Of a DNA stretch of 64,000 nt, positions 20,020-30,126 are shown piece after piece. Within the stretch, counting starts at the first letter, position 1. Each line of letters begins with the position of its first letter. This stretch comes from Streptomyces sp. NBC_01276 (GTDB taxonomy: Bacteria > Actinomycetota > Actinomycetes > Streptomycetales > Streptomycetaceae), in contig NZ_CP108442.1 of NCBI RefSeq assembly GCF_041435355.1, positions 6,322,501-6,386,500 on the forward strand, given 5' to 3'. A program made the position numbers and the translations under genes. The notes below the pieces were generated by a model that made no database searches, was not told the origin of the DNA, and was given only the letters and a program-made list of their open reading frames with translations.

Positions 20020-21291
20020 ATGGCCGAACCGGCCGAGACGACGACCACAGGAGGCACGGTGGACCACCGGGCCGCCGGCGCGGCCGCCCCGGGCGGCGCG
20101 GCCAGACCGTCGGGCTTCTGGGTGGTGGGCACCGTCCTCGTCCTGCTGATGCTCTCCTCCTCCGTGCCCTCCGCCCTCTACGTGCTCTACCAGGAGAGGT
20201 GGGGCCTGTCCTCGGGGACGGTCACGGTGGTCTTCGCCGCCTACGCCGTCACCGTGCTCGCCGGACTGCTGCTGTTCGGCTCCCTCTCGGACACCGTGGG
20301 CCGCCGGCCGGTCCTCGGAGCCGCACTGGTCCTGGCGATCGTCTCCATGGGCCTGTTCGCCGGGGCCGGGGGACTGGGCCTGCTGCTCGCCGCCCGCGCC
20401 GTCCAGGGGCTGGCGGTGGGCCTGGCCACCGGGGCGATGGGCGCGGCCCTGCTGGAACTCAGCCCGCGCTCGCGGCCCGCGCTGGGCGCCCAGGTCAACA
20501 GCGCGGGACCGACCGTCGGCATCGGCCTCGGCGGGCTCGGGGCGGGGCTCCTCGTCCAGTACGCGCCCGCGCCCACCGTGCTCAGCTACCTGCTGCTGGT
20601 CGGGGCCTTCGCGATCACCCTGGTCGGCGTGGCGCGCATGGCCGAGAGCGCTCCCGGGGCGGGCGGCCGGCTCCGGGTGGTGCCGCACCGGATCAGGGTG
20701 CCCGCCGCCGCGCGCGGGCGGTTCGCGGTGCTGGTGCTGACCGTGGTCGCCGTGTGGACGGTCGGCGGGTTCTACCTGTCGCTGGGCCCGCACCTGGCCC
20801 TCTCCCTGCTCCACAGCACCAACTACCTGGCCGGAGGCGCCACGGTGGCCCTGCTCGCGGGCGCGGCCACCGCGGCCCAGCTGCTGTTGGGCCGCACCGA
20901 GGCGCTGCGCACCGCCGTGCTGGGCCTGATCGGGCTGCTCCTGGGCCTCGCCCTGGTGCTGCTCGCGCTGGGCCTGGGCTCGCCGGCCGTGTTCCTCGTC
21001 GCCACCGCCGTCCTCGGCAGCGGCTGGGGGGCCGCCTTCCTCGGCTCCTTCCGTGCGCTCAGCGCGCTCGCCGAGCCCGAGCACCGCGGCGAACTGACCG
21101 CCGCCGTCTACGTGTTCGCGTACCTCGCCATGAGCGTCCCGGCGGTCCTCGCCGGACTGCTGACCAACATCCACGGCCTGCACCGCACCTCGGTCGGCTT
21201 CATGGCCGCCGTCGCCGGAGTGTGCGCGCTGGCCCTGTTCACGACCCTGCGGCTGGCCTCCCGCACCAGGGCAGAGGGGAGCACGGTGTGA
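20020..21291 (+). CDS. MFS transporter
   Basis: This 423-residue protein has about 12 hydrophobic segments, beginning with FWVVGTVLVLLMLSSSVPSA at residues ~30-50. The MFS signature loop between TM2 and TM3 is GSLSDTVGRRPVLG. AGGAGGGG is upstream of ATG 20020. As the only transporter in the long + strand run it probably exports the product or imports the substrate. The direction is unknown. Confidence 0.88.
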   Translation: MAEPAETTTTGGTVDHRAAGAAAPGGAARPSGFWVVGTVLVLLMLSSSVPSALYVLYQERWGLSSGTVTVVFAAYAVTVLAGLLLFGSLSDTVGRRPVLGAALVLAIVSMGLFAGAGGLGLLLAARAVQGLAVGLATGAMGAALLELSPRSRPALGAQVNSAGPTVGIGLGGLGAGLLVQYAPAPTVLSYLLLVGAFAITLVGVARMAESAPGAGGRLRVVPHRIRVPAAARGRFAVLVLTVVAVWTVGGFYLSLGPHLALSLLHSTNYLAGGATVALLAGAATAAQLLLGRTEALRTAVLGLIGLLLGLALVLLALGLGSPAVFLVATAVLGSGWGAAFLGSFRALSALAEPEHRGELTAAVYVFAYLAMSVPAVLAGLLTNIHGLHRTSVGFMAAVAGVCALALFTTLRLASRTRAEGSTV

Positions 21292-22757
21292 CCGGAGCGG
21301 CGATGGACGCCACGGAGCTGAGGTCCGCCCTGTACGGGCTGGAGATCTTCGCGGGGCTCACCGGGGAACAGCTGGACTGGCTCGTCTCGGTCTCCGAACC
21401 GCGGGTCCTCGGCGACGGGGAGGTCCTCTTCCACGACGGGGACGAGGCGACCGGCTTCCACGTCCTGCTCTCCGGCGGGCTCGTGGTCACCAAGGTCGTC
21501 GACGGCCGGGAGGAGGTCCTGACCCGGCACTCCACCGAGGAGGGCGGGGCCGCCGCCGAGGAGCACGACGGCAAACCCTCCGCCGCCCACCGCTTCACCG
21601 GGGAGCTGCCCCTGCTGACGGAGGGCTCCTACGTGGCCACCGCGGCCGCCAGCGGGCCGGCGACGACCGTCGTGGCCTACCCCAAGCCGGTGTTCTTCGA
21701 GATGCTGACCCGCTGCCACGGAGTGGCGGCCGTGCTGCTGCCCGTCCTGGCGTGGCGGATCAAGTCCTCCGAGGTCCAGGCGCGCAAGCGCGCAACGGTG
21801 GAGGCGTTGGGCACCCTCGCCGCGGGGCTCGCGCACGAGCTGAACAACCCGGCCGCCGCCGTGGCGCGGGCCGCGCAGGAACTGGAGCCCGCCCTGGAGC
21901 GGCTGACCGGGACCGCGTACGCGTGGGGCGCGGCCGCCACGGGCGCGGAGCGCTCCGTACTGGACCGCCTCGCCGGGGAACTCGACAAGCTCCCGCCGCC
22001 CGGGACCACCGATCCGCTCGCCCAGGCGGACGCCGAGGAGGAGATCGCCGACTGGGCCGCGGCGGCCGGCGCCGAACGTCCCGGCCTGCTCGGTTCGGGG
22101 GCCGCCGACCTGGGACTGGAGCCGGACTGGCTGCCGGCGCGGCTGGAGGAGGTCGGCGACACCGCGCTGCCCGCCGCCCTGGACCACCTTGCGGCGCTGC
22201 TGGAGGCCCGCTCGCTGGCCGCCGAACTGCGTGCCGCGGGCCCCCGGATCTCCCAGCTGGTGGCCGCCACCCGGGACTACGCCAACCTCGACCGGGCCCC
22301 CGAGCAGCGGTTCGCGGTCACCGACGGCCTGGAGAACACCCTGGTCGTGCTGCGGTCCAAGCTGGCGGGCATCACCATCGTGCGCGCCTACGACCCGGAG
22401 CTGCCCGATCTCACGGGCTATCCCGGCGAGCTGAACCAGGTGTGGACCAACCTGGTCGACAACGCCGCCGAGGCGATGGAGGGCGCGGGCGTGCTCACGC
22501 TGCGGGCCCGCGCCGAGGGGGTCTGCATGGTCGTGGAGATCACCGACACCGGGCGGGGGATCCCCGAGGACGTCCTGCCGCGGATCTTCGAGCCCTTCTA
22601 CACCACCAAGGACGTGGGCAAGGGCACGGGCCTGGGGCTGCACCTCAGCTACCGGATCGTGACCCAGCGCCACCACGGGTCGATCGCGGCCCGCTCCCGT
22701 CCGGGCGAGACCCGGATGGTCGTCCGCCTGCCGCTCGCGCCGGCCGCCACCGGCTGA
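21288..22757 (+). CDS. Soluble histidine kinase with N-terminal cyclic-nucleotide-binding domain
   Basis: This 489-residue protein starts at GTG 21288, overlapping the MFS stop. Residues ~10-150 form a cNMP-binding domain (GLEIFAGLTGEQLDWLV, then GEVLFHDGDEATGFHVLLSGG). The H-box is GTLAAGLAHELNNPAAAV near residue 185. The HATPase region has WTNLVDNAAEAM, ITDTGRGIPED, IFEPFYTTKDVG and GTGLGLHLSYRIV. There are no transmembrane segments. No response regulator is adjacent, so it is an orphan kinase or signals to a distant partner. It is the last gene of the long run. Confidence 0.9.
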   Translation: MTGAAMDATELRSALYGLEIFAGLTGEQLDWLVSVSEPRVLGDGEVLFHDGDEATGFHVLLSGGLVVTKVVDGREEVLTRHSTEEGGAAAEEHDGKPSAAHRFTGELPLLTEGSYVATAAASGPATTVVAYPKPVFFEMLTRCHGVAAVLLPVLAWRIKSSEVQARKRATVEALGTLAAGLAHELNNPAAAVARAAQELEPALERLTGTAYAWGAAATGAERSVLDRLAGELDKLPPPGTTDPLAQADAEEEIADWAAAAGAERPGLLGSGAADLGLEPDWLPARLEEVGDTALPAALDHLAALLEARSLAAELRAAGPRISQLVAATRDYANLDRAPEQRFAVTDGLENTLVVLRSKLAGITIVRAYDPELPDLTGYPGELNQVWTNLVDNAAEAMEGAGVLTLRARAEGVCMVVEITDTGRGIPEDVLPRIFEPFYTTKDVGKGTGLGLHLSYRIVTQRHHGSIAARSRPGETRMVVRLPLAPAATG

Positions 22758-22794
22758 GCGCGACCGGCCGTCCGCGACCCGCCCGTCCGTCACT

Positions 22795-22869
22795 GACCCG
22801 CCCGTCACCGACCGGTCGGTCACCGACCCGTCCGTCACCAGCAGATCCGTCTCCAGCACATCCGTCACC
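22795..22869. repeat. Five 15-bp imperfect tandem repeats between operon end and the next gene
   Basis: Units begin at 22795, 22810, 22825, 22840 and 22855; the best unit is GACCCGTCCGTCACC. Two degenerate units precede (22762-22794). The array fills most of the 168-base gap after the histidine kinase gene. It has no start codon and ribosome site to suggest it is coding on +. Confidence 0.8.
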
Positions 22870-22925
22870 ACGTACCCGTGCCGGCCGACCCGCTGTCAGC
22901 CGGATGTCAGGAAAGGGAGTCGAAC

Positions 22926-23267
22926 ATGGCCAAGTACGACATCGCCACGCTGCACCCCGTCTTCGTCCGCCAGATGGAGGCGCTGGCCGCGCTGGACATC
23001 GAGGCGGTGATGAAGAACTACACGGAGGACGCCGTCCTGCTGCGCTTCGAGGGGGCCTCGGTCGGCATCGAGGCCGTTCGCGAGACGTTCACCGGATATC
23101 TCACGGTGAAGCCCACGCTGGTCGAACTGCAGGAGTACATCGAGACGGAGGACACCATCTTCTATCGGGCGATCATGAACCTGAACGGCGAGCCGGAGCA
23201 CGCGTTCGGGACGCTGGTGGTCCGCGATGGCCGGATCTGGCGCCAGACCGCCGGATTCGGCGGCTGA
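22926..23267 (+). CDS. SnoaL/NTF2-fold protein (fourth in the window)
   Basis: This 113-residue protein begins AKYDIATLHPVFVRQMEALAALDIEAVMKNYTED, the typical first helices of an NTF2-like domain, and ends with the LVVRDGRIWRQTAGF strand pair. AGGAAAGGGAG precedes the ATG. It is separated from the long operon by the 15-bp repeat array and is followed at once by a strong hairpin, so it may be transcribed alone or be the last cistron. Confidence 0.82.
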   Translation: MAKYDIATLHPVFVRQMEALAALDIEAVMKNYTEDAVLLRFEGASVGIEAVRETFTGYLTVKPTLVELQEYIETEDTIFYRAIMNLNGEPEHAFGTLVVRDGRIWRQTAGFGG

Positions 23268-23285
23268 CGGCCCTTTCCTGGGTAG

Positions 23286-23328
23286 CGTGTGCGGGGAGGG
23301 TGCAGGGCGTGGGCCCTCCCCGCACACG
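23286..23328 (+). terminator. Strong 15-bp hairpin after the NTF2-fold gene
   Basis: Arms 23286-23300 and 23314-23328 are perfectly complementary over 15 bp with a 13-base loop and sit 18 bases after the stop codon. There is no T-tract, as is usual in this GC range. It also lies just ahead of the TMEM175-type gene and could affect its leader. Confidence 0.75.
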
Positions 23329-23360
23329 TGAATGATTCGGTGAAGGGGAGGCCGCGGGTC

Positions 23361-24005
23361 ATGGAGCAGGAAACCAACCGGGTGGAGGCGTTCAGTGATG
23401 GCGTGTTCGCCATCGTGATCACCATTCTGGTGCTGGAGTTAAAGGTTCCGGAAGAGCAGGGCGCGGCCCTGTGGCACGGACTCCTGGAGCAATGGCCGCA
23501 TTACGCCGCATATCTCGTGAGTTTCCTCATCATCGGTGTGATGTGGGTGAATCACCACACGATCTTCAGTCACCTCAAGCGGGTCGACCGGCCGCTGTTG
23601 TTCCTGAATCTCCTGGTGCTGATGGTGGTGTCGGTGATTCCGTACACGACCAACGTCCTCGCCGAGCACCTCACGGACGGGGAATCGGCCAACGTGGCCG
23701 CGATCCTCTACAGTTCGTGGACCGTCGTGTACGCTCTCGCCTTCCTGGGCTTCTGGTGGTACGTCACCCAGGTCGGCCACCTCTTCCACGAAAAGGTCGA
23801 CAAAGAGGGTGCCCGGGCCACCCGGGTGCGATTCGGACTGGGCGCGGTCGCCTACCCCTTGACCGTCCTTCTGTCCTTCTTCTCGGCACCCCTCACTCTC
23901 GTCGCACACTTTCTGATCGCGCTCTACTATGCGGCGAACCAGATCCCCATCCCGCTCGTGGTAGAGGAAGAGCGGCTCGAATCTGCCGGCGACCTCAGGA
24001 AGTAG
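23361..24005 (+). CDS. TMEM175-family channel protein (DUF1211), TTA codon at residue 27
   Basis: This 214-residue membrane protein has six hydrophobic segments and the family signature EAFSDGVFAIVITIL in the first one (R7 then FSD at 11-13). Bacterial TMEM175 homologues are tetrameric potassium-permeable channels of this six-TM size. ATG 23361 is preceded by GAAGGGGAGG. Codon 27 (23439-23441) is TTA, read by the developmentally regulated bldA leucyl-tRNA in Streptomyces, so expression is probably limited to late growth. Base composition is lower in GC than the neighbours. Confidence 0.88.
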   Translation: MEQETNRVEAFSDGVFAIVITILVLELKVPEEQGAALWHGLLEQWPHYAAYLVSFLIIGVMWVNHHTIFSHLKRVDRPLLFLNLLVLMVVSVIPYTTNVLAEHLTDGESANVAAILYSSWTVVYALAFLGFWWYVTQVGHLFHEKVDKEGARATRVRFGLGAVAYPLTVLLSFFSAPLTLVAHFLIALYYAANQIPIPLVVEEERLESAGDLRK

Positions 24006-24078
24006 CCGCCCGGACCTACGGCCGTTCTGGCCGGTCAAGTAGGGTAAAGGATCTAGCTGGTCGCGGGGGAGGCACCAG

Positions 24079-25371
24079 ATGGCTCGGGTAGTCCTGCCGG
24101 AGGATTCCATCAAGGAAATCTCCGATTTGATCGACGTACTGATCTCGCTTTTCTTCGAATCCTTACCCCGGCGGGACCAGCGAAACTGGGCCCGCGTTTA
24201 TCTGAACGGTCTGGTGCGGACCACCGGGAAGAAAACAATCCGTAACATCGCCGGAACAGGGGCCAGTTCCGTCGAGCAGAGCCTCCAGCAGTTCATCAGC
24301 AAGTCCCCCTGGGACTGGACCCCCGTACGCCGCTCGCTCGCCCAGCACCTGGAACGCACCGCCCAGCGTCCGCTGGCCTGGGTCGTACAGCCCATGGTCA
24401 TCGAGAAGGCCGGCGACCGCTCCGTCGGAGTCGGCCGCCAGTTCGTCCCCCAGCTCGGCCGCACCGCCAACTGCCAGCAGGCGGGCGGGATCTGGCTCGC
24501 CTCCAGCGAGGCCAGCTTCCCCGTCGAATGGACCCTCACCCTCCCCGGGCCCTGGACCAGCGAACTGCTGCGCCGCCGCAGGGCCGGCATCCCCGACACC
24601 GCACGCTCCCTCACCCCCGCCCAGGACGCCGTCCACGCCGTCCAGCGCATGGCCGCGACCTGGCAGCTCCAGCGCCGCCCGGTCGTCATGGAGGTCTCCA
24701 ACACCGACCTGCCCCAGACCATCGAGGCCTTCGCCCTCCAGGACATCCCCTTCGTCCTCAAGGTCGACGGCTCCCTGCCCGTCTCCTTCGGCGGCGCGGG
24801 CCGCCACAAGCCCGGGCCGCACACCGCGCCCGCCCGCGAGCTCATCGACTCGCTGCGCTCCCAGCGCCGGGTCGTCGAATGGACCCGGCACGGCCGCGCC
24901 GAGGGAGCGGTGACCCTGCTGACCTCGGCCCCCATCCTCGCCACCCCCGCCGAGGACCGGCCCGTGCCCGCACCGCCCACCCCGCTGCTGCTCGTGGGAG
25001 CCTGGACCGAAGCCGCCCTGCTGCCCTCCGAGTTCTGGATCACCAACATCGGGGACCGGCCCCTCGCCCAGCTCTTCCTGCTCGCCAAACTCACCGACCG
25101 GGTGACCCTGGACTTCACCGAGACCTGCGAACCCGTCGGCATCCGGGACTTCGAGGGCCGCTCCTTCCGTGGCTGGCACCACCACGCCACGCTCGCGAGC
25201 GTCGCCCACGCCGCCCGGCTGCTCAGCACCGGCGGCCGGCACCCCGACCCCGTGCCCCTGACGACCGCCCCCGCCCGCTACACGGGCGCACCGGCCGCCA
25301 GACCGCCCGCCGTACTGCCCCCGCGACCCCTGATCCCCGGGCAGTCGCCGCGCAGAGCCGTCATCCGCTGA
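24079..25371 (+). CDS. IS701-like transposase homologue lacking the DDE catalytic residues (probably domesticated)
   Basis: This intact 430-residue protein has the IS701/DDE scaffold, including SVGVGRQFVPQLGRTANCQ and FEGRSFRGWHHHATLASVAHA. The first catalytic position, normally an Asp in a DDTG-type motif just before KxGxxSVGVARQ, reads WVVQPMVIEKAG. The second, normally in VVADAGYG, reads VVMEVSNTD. The normal R-W-x-I-E and K positions read DRVTLDFTETCEPVG. All three acidic residues therefore appear lost while the frame is open and no terminal repeats are evident. Codon 29 (24163-24165) is TTA. The stop overlaps the xdhC start. Confidence 0.75.
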   Translation: MARVVLPEDSIKEISDLIDVLISLFFESLPRRDQRNWARVYLNGLVRTTGKKTIRNIAGTGASSVEQSLQQFISKSPWDWTPVRRSLAQHLERTAQRPLAWVVQPMVIEKAGDRSVGVGRQFVPQLGRTANCQQAGGIWLASSEASFPVEWTLTLPGPWTSELLRRRRAGIPDTARSLTPAQDAVHAVQRMAATWQLQRRPVVMEVSNTDLPQTIEAFALQDIPFVLKVDGSLPVSFGGAGRHKPGPHTAPARELIDSLRSQRRVVEWTRHGRAEGAVTLLTSAPILATPAEDRPVPAPPTPLLLVGAWTEAALLPSEFWITNIGDRPLAQLFLLAKLTDRVTLDFTETCEPVGIRDFEGRSFRGWHHHATLASVAHAARLLSTGGRHPDPVPLTTAPARYTGAPAARPPAVLPPRPLIPGQSPRRAVIR

Positions 25372-26528
25372 TGCTCGACATCGCCGCGGCCCTGCGGACC
25401 TGGTGCGCGGAGCGCCGCGAGTTCGCGCTGGCCACCGTGGTCTCCGTCAGCGGCAGCGCGCCGCGCGGACCGGGCGCCTCCCTGGCCGTGGACGCCGCCG
25501 GCACCGCTCTCGGCTCCCTCTCCGGAGGCTGCGTGGAGTCGGCCGTGCACGAGCTGTGCCTGGAGGCCATCGCCTCCGGGCAGGGCGGCGTGCACCGCTT
25601 CGGCTACAGCGACGACGACGCCTTCGCGGTAGGGCTGACCTGCGGCGGGATCCTGGACGTGCTGGTCACCCCGGTGCGCGGCCAGGACCCCGTACGGCCC
25701 GTGCTCGGCTCGGTGCTCGACGCCGCCGCCGACGGGGCCAGGGTCGCCCTCGCCCGCGTCGTCAGCGGCCCGCCCGGACAGTCCGGGCAGGCCCTGGCCG
25801 TCCACGCCGACGGCACCTGCGTGGGCGGCCTCAGCGGCGGCGCGGCCCTGGACCGGGCCGCGGCCGAACGCGTACGGGCCCTGCTGCTCGCCGGGCGCAC
25901 CGGCACCGCCGAACTGGGCACCGCCGGCGGGCTGTGCGGGGAGCCGCTGACCCTCCTCGTCGAATCCGCCGCCGAACCGCCCCGGCTGATCGTCTACGGG
26001 GCCGTCGACTTCGCCTCCGCCCTGGCTCGGATGGGGGCCTTCCTCGGGCACCGGGTCACCGTGTGCGACGCCCGGCCCGTCTTCGCCACCCCGCAGCGTT
26101 TCCCCGGCGCCGACGAGGTGGTCGTGGACTGGCCCCACCGGCACCTCGCCGCGGAGCACGCCGCCGGGCGCCTGGACACCCGTACGGCCGTGTGCGTACT
26201 GACCCACGACGCCAAGTTCGACGTACCCGTCCTCGCGCTGGCCCTGCGGCTGCCGCTGGCCTACGTCGGCGCCATGGGCTCGCGCCGCACCCACACCGAG
26301 CGGGCCGCCCGGCTGCGCGCCGAGGGGGTGACCGAGGCCGAGCTGGCCCGGCTCAGATCGCCGATCGGCCTGGACCTGGGCGGGCGCACCCCCGAGGAGA
26401 CGGCCCTGTCCATCGCCGCCGAGTTCACCGCACTGCGCCACGGGGCCCCCGCCACACCCCTCACCGGAGGCCTCCGGCCCCTGCACCGGACGGCCTCCTT
26501 CCGGGGCCCCGGGACCAAGGTCCCGTAG
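25371..26528 (+). CDS. xdhC: XdhC/CoxI-family molybdenum cofactor maturation protein
   Basis: This is a 385-residue protein. Residues ~1-130 form the XdhC/CoxI N-terminal domain with VVSVSGSAPRGPGASLAV and LSGGCVESAV. Residues ~200-340 form a Rossmann domain with LIVYGAVDF, VTVCDARPVFATPQRFP, CVLTHDAKFDVPVLALAL and YVGAMGSRRTHTERAARL. It binds and sulfurates molybdenum cofactor and inserts it into xanthine-dehydrogenase-type enzymes, so its client is probably the hydroxylase at 16088-19982. ATG 25371 shares its first base with the stop of the transposase-like gene. Confidence 0.9.
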   Translation: MLDIAAALRTWCAERREFALATVVSVSGSAPRGPGASLAVDAAGTALGSLSGGCVESAVHELCLEAIASGQGGVHRFGYSDDDAFAVGLTCGGILDVLVTPVRGQDPVRPVLGSVLDAAADGARVALARVVSGPPGQSGQALAVHADGTCVGGLSGGAALDRAAAERVRALLLAGRTGTAELGTAGGLCGEPLTLLVESAAEPPRLIVYGAVDFASALARMGAFLGHRVTVCDARPVFATPQRFPGADEVVVDWPHRHLAAEHAAGRLDTRTAVCVLTHDAKFDVPVLALALRLPLAYVGAMGSRRTHTERAARLRAEGVTEAELARLRSPIGLDLGGRTPEETALSIAAEFTALRHGAPATPLTGGLRPLHRTASFRGPGTKVP

Positions 26529-26605
26529 GAACCGACCACGCGGCCCGGTATGTCCTGGACGTTCGGCCGGGGCGGCATGAACCCCCGGACATGGGAGAAT
26601 GAAGT

Positions 26606-28107
<1,502 letters not shown>

Positions 28108-28115
28108 TCCCCGTC

Positions 28116-28159
28116 CCGGTGGCCCCGGCCCGCCCCACCCGGGCGGCCGGGGCCACCGG
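28116..28159. terminator. Bidirectional terminator between guaB1 and the convergent response regulator
   Basis: A perfect 15-bp stem (28116-28130 with 28145-28159, core GGTGGCCCCGGCC) and a 14-base loop lie nine bases after the guaB1 stop. The opposite-strand regulator gene also ends toward it at 28235. Confidence 0.8.
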
Positions 28160-28234
28160 CGTACCCGGACCGGCGGCGTCGCGTCCCGCGGGGCCGCCGG
28201 TCCGGCCGCGCTCCGCCGCCCACCGGTCCCGTAC

Positions 28235-28900
28235 TCAGCCGGGACCGGGTCCGGCGCCGCCGTGGCGACGGAGGTGGGCCAGGACGGCGCGCACCCGACG
28301 GTGGCCGCTGTCGCCGGCCGACAGGCCGAGTTTGAGGAAGACGCCGCCGATGTGTTTGTGGACGGCGTTGTCGGTGACGAACAGCCGCCGGGCGATGGTG
28401 GCGTTGTCGTGCCCCTCGGCCATCAGGGCCAGGACCTCGCGCTCGCGGGGGGTGAGCGCGTCGACGGGATCGCCGCGGACGGCGAGGAGCCGGGCGATGA
28501 CCTCGGGGTCCATGGCCGTGCCGCCGGCGGCCACGCGGCGCAGCGCGTCGGTGAACTCCGCGATCCGGCTCACCCGGTCCTTGAGCAGATAGCCGATGCC
28601 GCCGCGGGGGTCGGAGAGGAGGCGGCCGGCGTATTCCTGCTCCACGTACTGGGACAGGACCAGGACGGGAAGTCCGGGGCGGTCGCGGCGGGCCCGCAGG
28701 GCGGCGCGGATGCCCTCGTCGCGGAAGGCCGGGGGCAGCCGCACGTCGACGATGGTGACGTCCGGGCGGTGGGTCTCGACGGCGGCGAGGAAACCGGCGG
28801 CGTCGTCCGTGATCGCGGCGACCTCGAAGCCCTGGGAGCCCAGCAGGAGTTCGAGTCCGGAGGCCAGCAGGACGTTGTCCTCGGCGATGACTACGCGCAC
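28235..28900 (-). CDS. NarL/LuxR-type response regulator
   Basis: This 221-residue protein starts at GTG 28900. The receiver domain (residues 1-~120) has the acidic pair in VIAEDN, phosphoacceptor D52 in TIVDVRLPP, and a YLLKDRV lysine. The C-terminal HTH_LuxR reads LTPREREVLALMAEGHDNATIARRL, then TDNAVHKHIGGVFLKLGL. It is co-transcribed with the histidine kinase, whose 3' end overlaps its start by 10 bases. A likely target is the divergent serine hydrolase gene, whose upstream region has a CTACAG/CTGTAG inverted repeat. Confidence 0.92.
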   Translation of the reverse strand: MRVVIAEDNVLLASGLELLLGSQGFEVAAITDDAAGFLAAVETHRPDVTIVDVRLPPAFRDEGIRAALRARRDRPGLPVLVLSQYVEQEYAGRLLSDPRGGIGYLLKDRVSRIAEFTDALRRVAAGGTAMDPEVIARLLAVRGDPVDALTPREREVLALMAEGHDNATIARRLFVTDNAVHKHIGGVFLKLGLSAGDSGHRRVRAVLAHLRRHGGAGPGPG

Positions 28901-30048
28901 GGCAGCTCCACGGTGATGGCGGTCGGCCCGCCCGGCGGGCTGCTGATCCTCATGGTGCCGTCCAGGGCGGCCGCGCGGCGGCGGATTCCGTCCAGGCCGC
29001 TGCCCCGGGACGCGTCCGCCCCGCCGGTCCCGTCGTCGGTGATCTCCGCGGACAGCATCCCGCCGTCGCGGGTGACGCGGACGACGGCCCCGGCGGCCCG
29101 GCCGTGCCGGGCGGTGTTCGCCAGCGCCTCGGTGACGGCGAAGTAGGCGACCGCTTCGACCGCCGCGGGGACCTGGCCGAGCTCGCCGACGTCGATGCGC
29201 GTCGGCACGCCGGCCCTGGCGGCCAGGGTGCCGAGCGCGCCGACGAGGCCCAGGTCGGCCAGGACCGGTGGGTAGATGGTGCGGATGACGGAGCGCAGCT
29301 CGGTCATGGCCTCCTCGGTCTCGGCGTGGGCCTGCCGGACGAGCCGGGCGGCCGCCTCGGGGTCCCGGGGAAGGACTTCCCCGGCCACGGCGAGCCGGAT
29401 GGCGATGGCCACCAGGCGGGCCTGGGTGCCGTCGTGCAGGTCCCGTTCGATCCGGCGGAGTTCCGCGCCGTGCGCCTGCAGGACGTCCGCGCGCGTCCGG
29501 GTGAGCTCGGTGACGCGCGCGGCCAGCCGCTGCGCGGGAGACGGTGCCAGGACGGCCAGGCAGCACCGCGCGTGCACCCGGGCGAGCGCCGGCAGGACGA
29601 CGACCGCCAGCGCCCCGAGGAGCAGGAACTGCGCCAGGTTGACCGTCAGCGCGGGGGCCCAGCCGTCGACGGGGACATCGAGCAGCAGCGGCCTCGGCGG
29701 ATCCGAGGCGGGAAAGGCCCACCACCCCACGGTGACGACGAGGGTGAGGAGCAGGTTGCCCAGGCACAGCACGGCGAACGCGCCCGCGGGCAGGCCGGTG
29801 GCCACCTGGGTCACGAGCCACGCGAGGTCGCGGCGCAGGGCGCGCGCACGCGGCTCCACCGGTCGGCCCAGCAGCGCCCCGGCGCGCCGGCGGTGACGAT
29901 CCGCCCAGAGGGCCGCCAGCGACGGTACGCACAGCAGCGGCGCCGCCACGAGCGTCACCGTCGCCGTCACCAGGGTGCCGAGCAGGTAGCGTCCGCCGGG
30001 CCCGGTCCGGCGCAGCCGTGCCCGGGCCTTGTCGATCACGGTGTGCAC
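28891..30048 (-). CDS. NarL-type sensor histidine kinase
   Basis: This 385-residue kinase has several N-terminal membrane segments (from about residue 20, YLLGTLVTATVTLVAAPLL, and further ones near 75-155). The HisKA_3 box is RIERDLHDGTQARLVAIA with the phosphorylated His, and the ATP-binding part has NTARHGRAAGAVV and RGSGLDGIRRRAAAL. The predicted signal is in or near the membrane. Its ATG is 154 bases from the divergent serine hydrolase start. Confidence 0.9.
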   Translation of the reverse strand: MHTVIDKARARLRRTGPGGRYLLGTLVTATVTLVAAPLLCVPSLAALWADRHRRRAGALLGRPVEPRARALRRDLAWLVTQVATGLPAGAFAVLCLGNLLLTLVVTVGWWAFPASDPPRPLLLDVPVDGWAPALTVNLAQFLLLGALAVVVLPALARVHARCCLAVLAPSPAQRLAARVTELTRTRADVLQAHGAELRRIERDLHDGTQARLVAIAIRLAVAGEVLPRDPEAAARLVRQAHAETEEAMTELRSVIRTIYPPVLADLGLVGALGTLAARAGVPTRIDVGELGQVPAAVEAVAYFAVTEALANTARHGRAAGAVVRVTRDGGMLSAEITDDGTGGADASRGSGLDGIRRRAAALDGTMRISSPPGGPTAITVELPCA

Positions 30049-30126
30049 CGGTTCCCTCCGCCCGTCGTACGGGACCGGGAGCGGCCCTCGGACGCGCCAC
30101 GGTACGTGCCGGGCGCCCCCGCGGCA

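Noticed and set aside
24079..25371. Active insertion sequence
   Set aside because: Catalytic residues are replaced, no terminal inverted repeats or target duplication are evident, and the gene overlaps xdhC.
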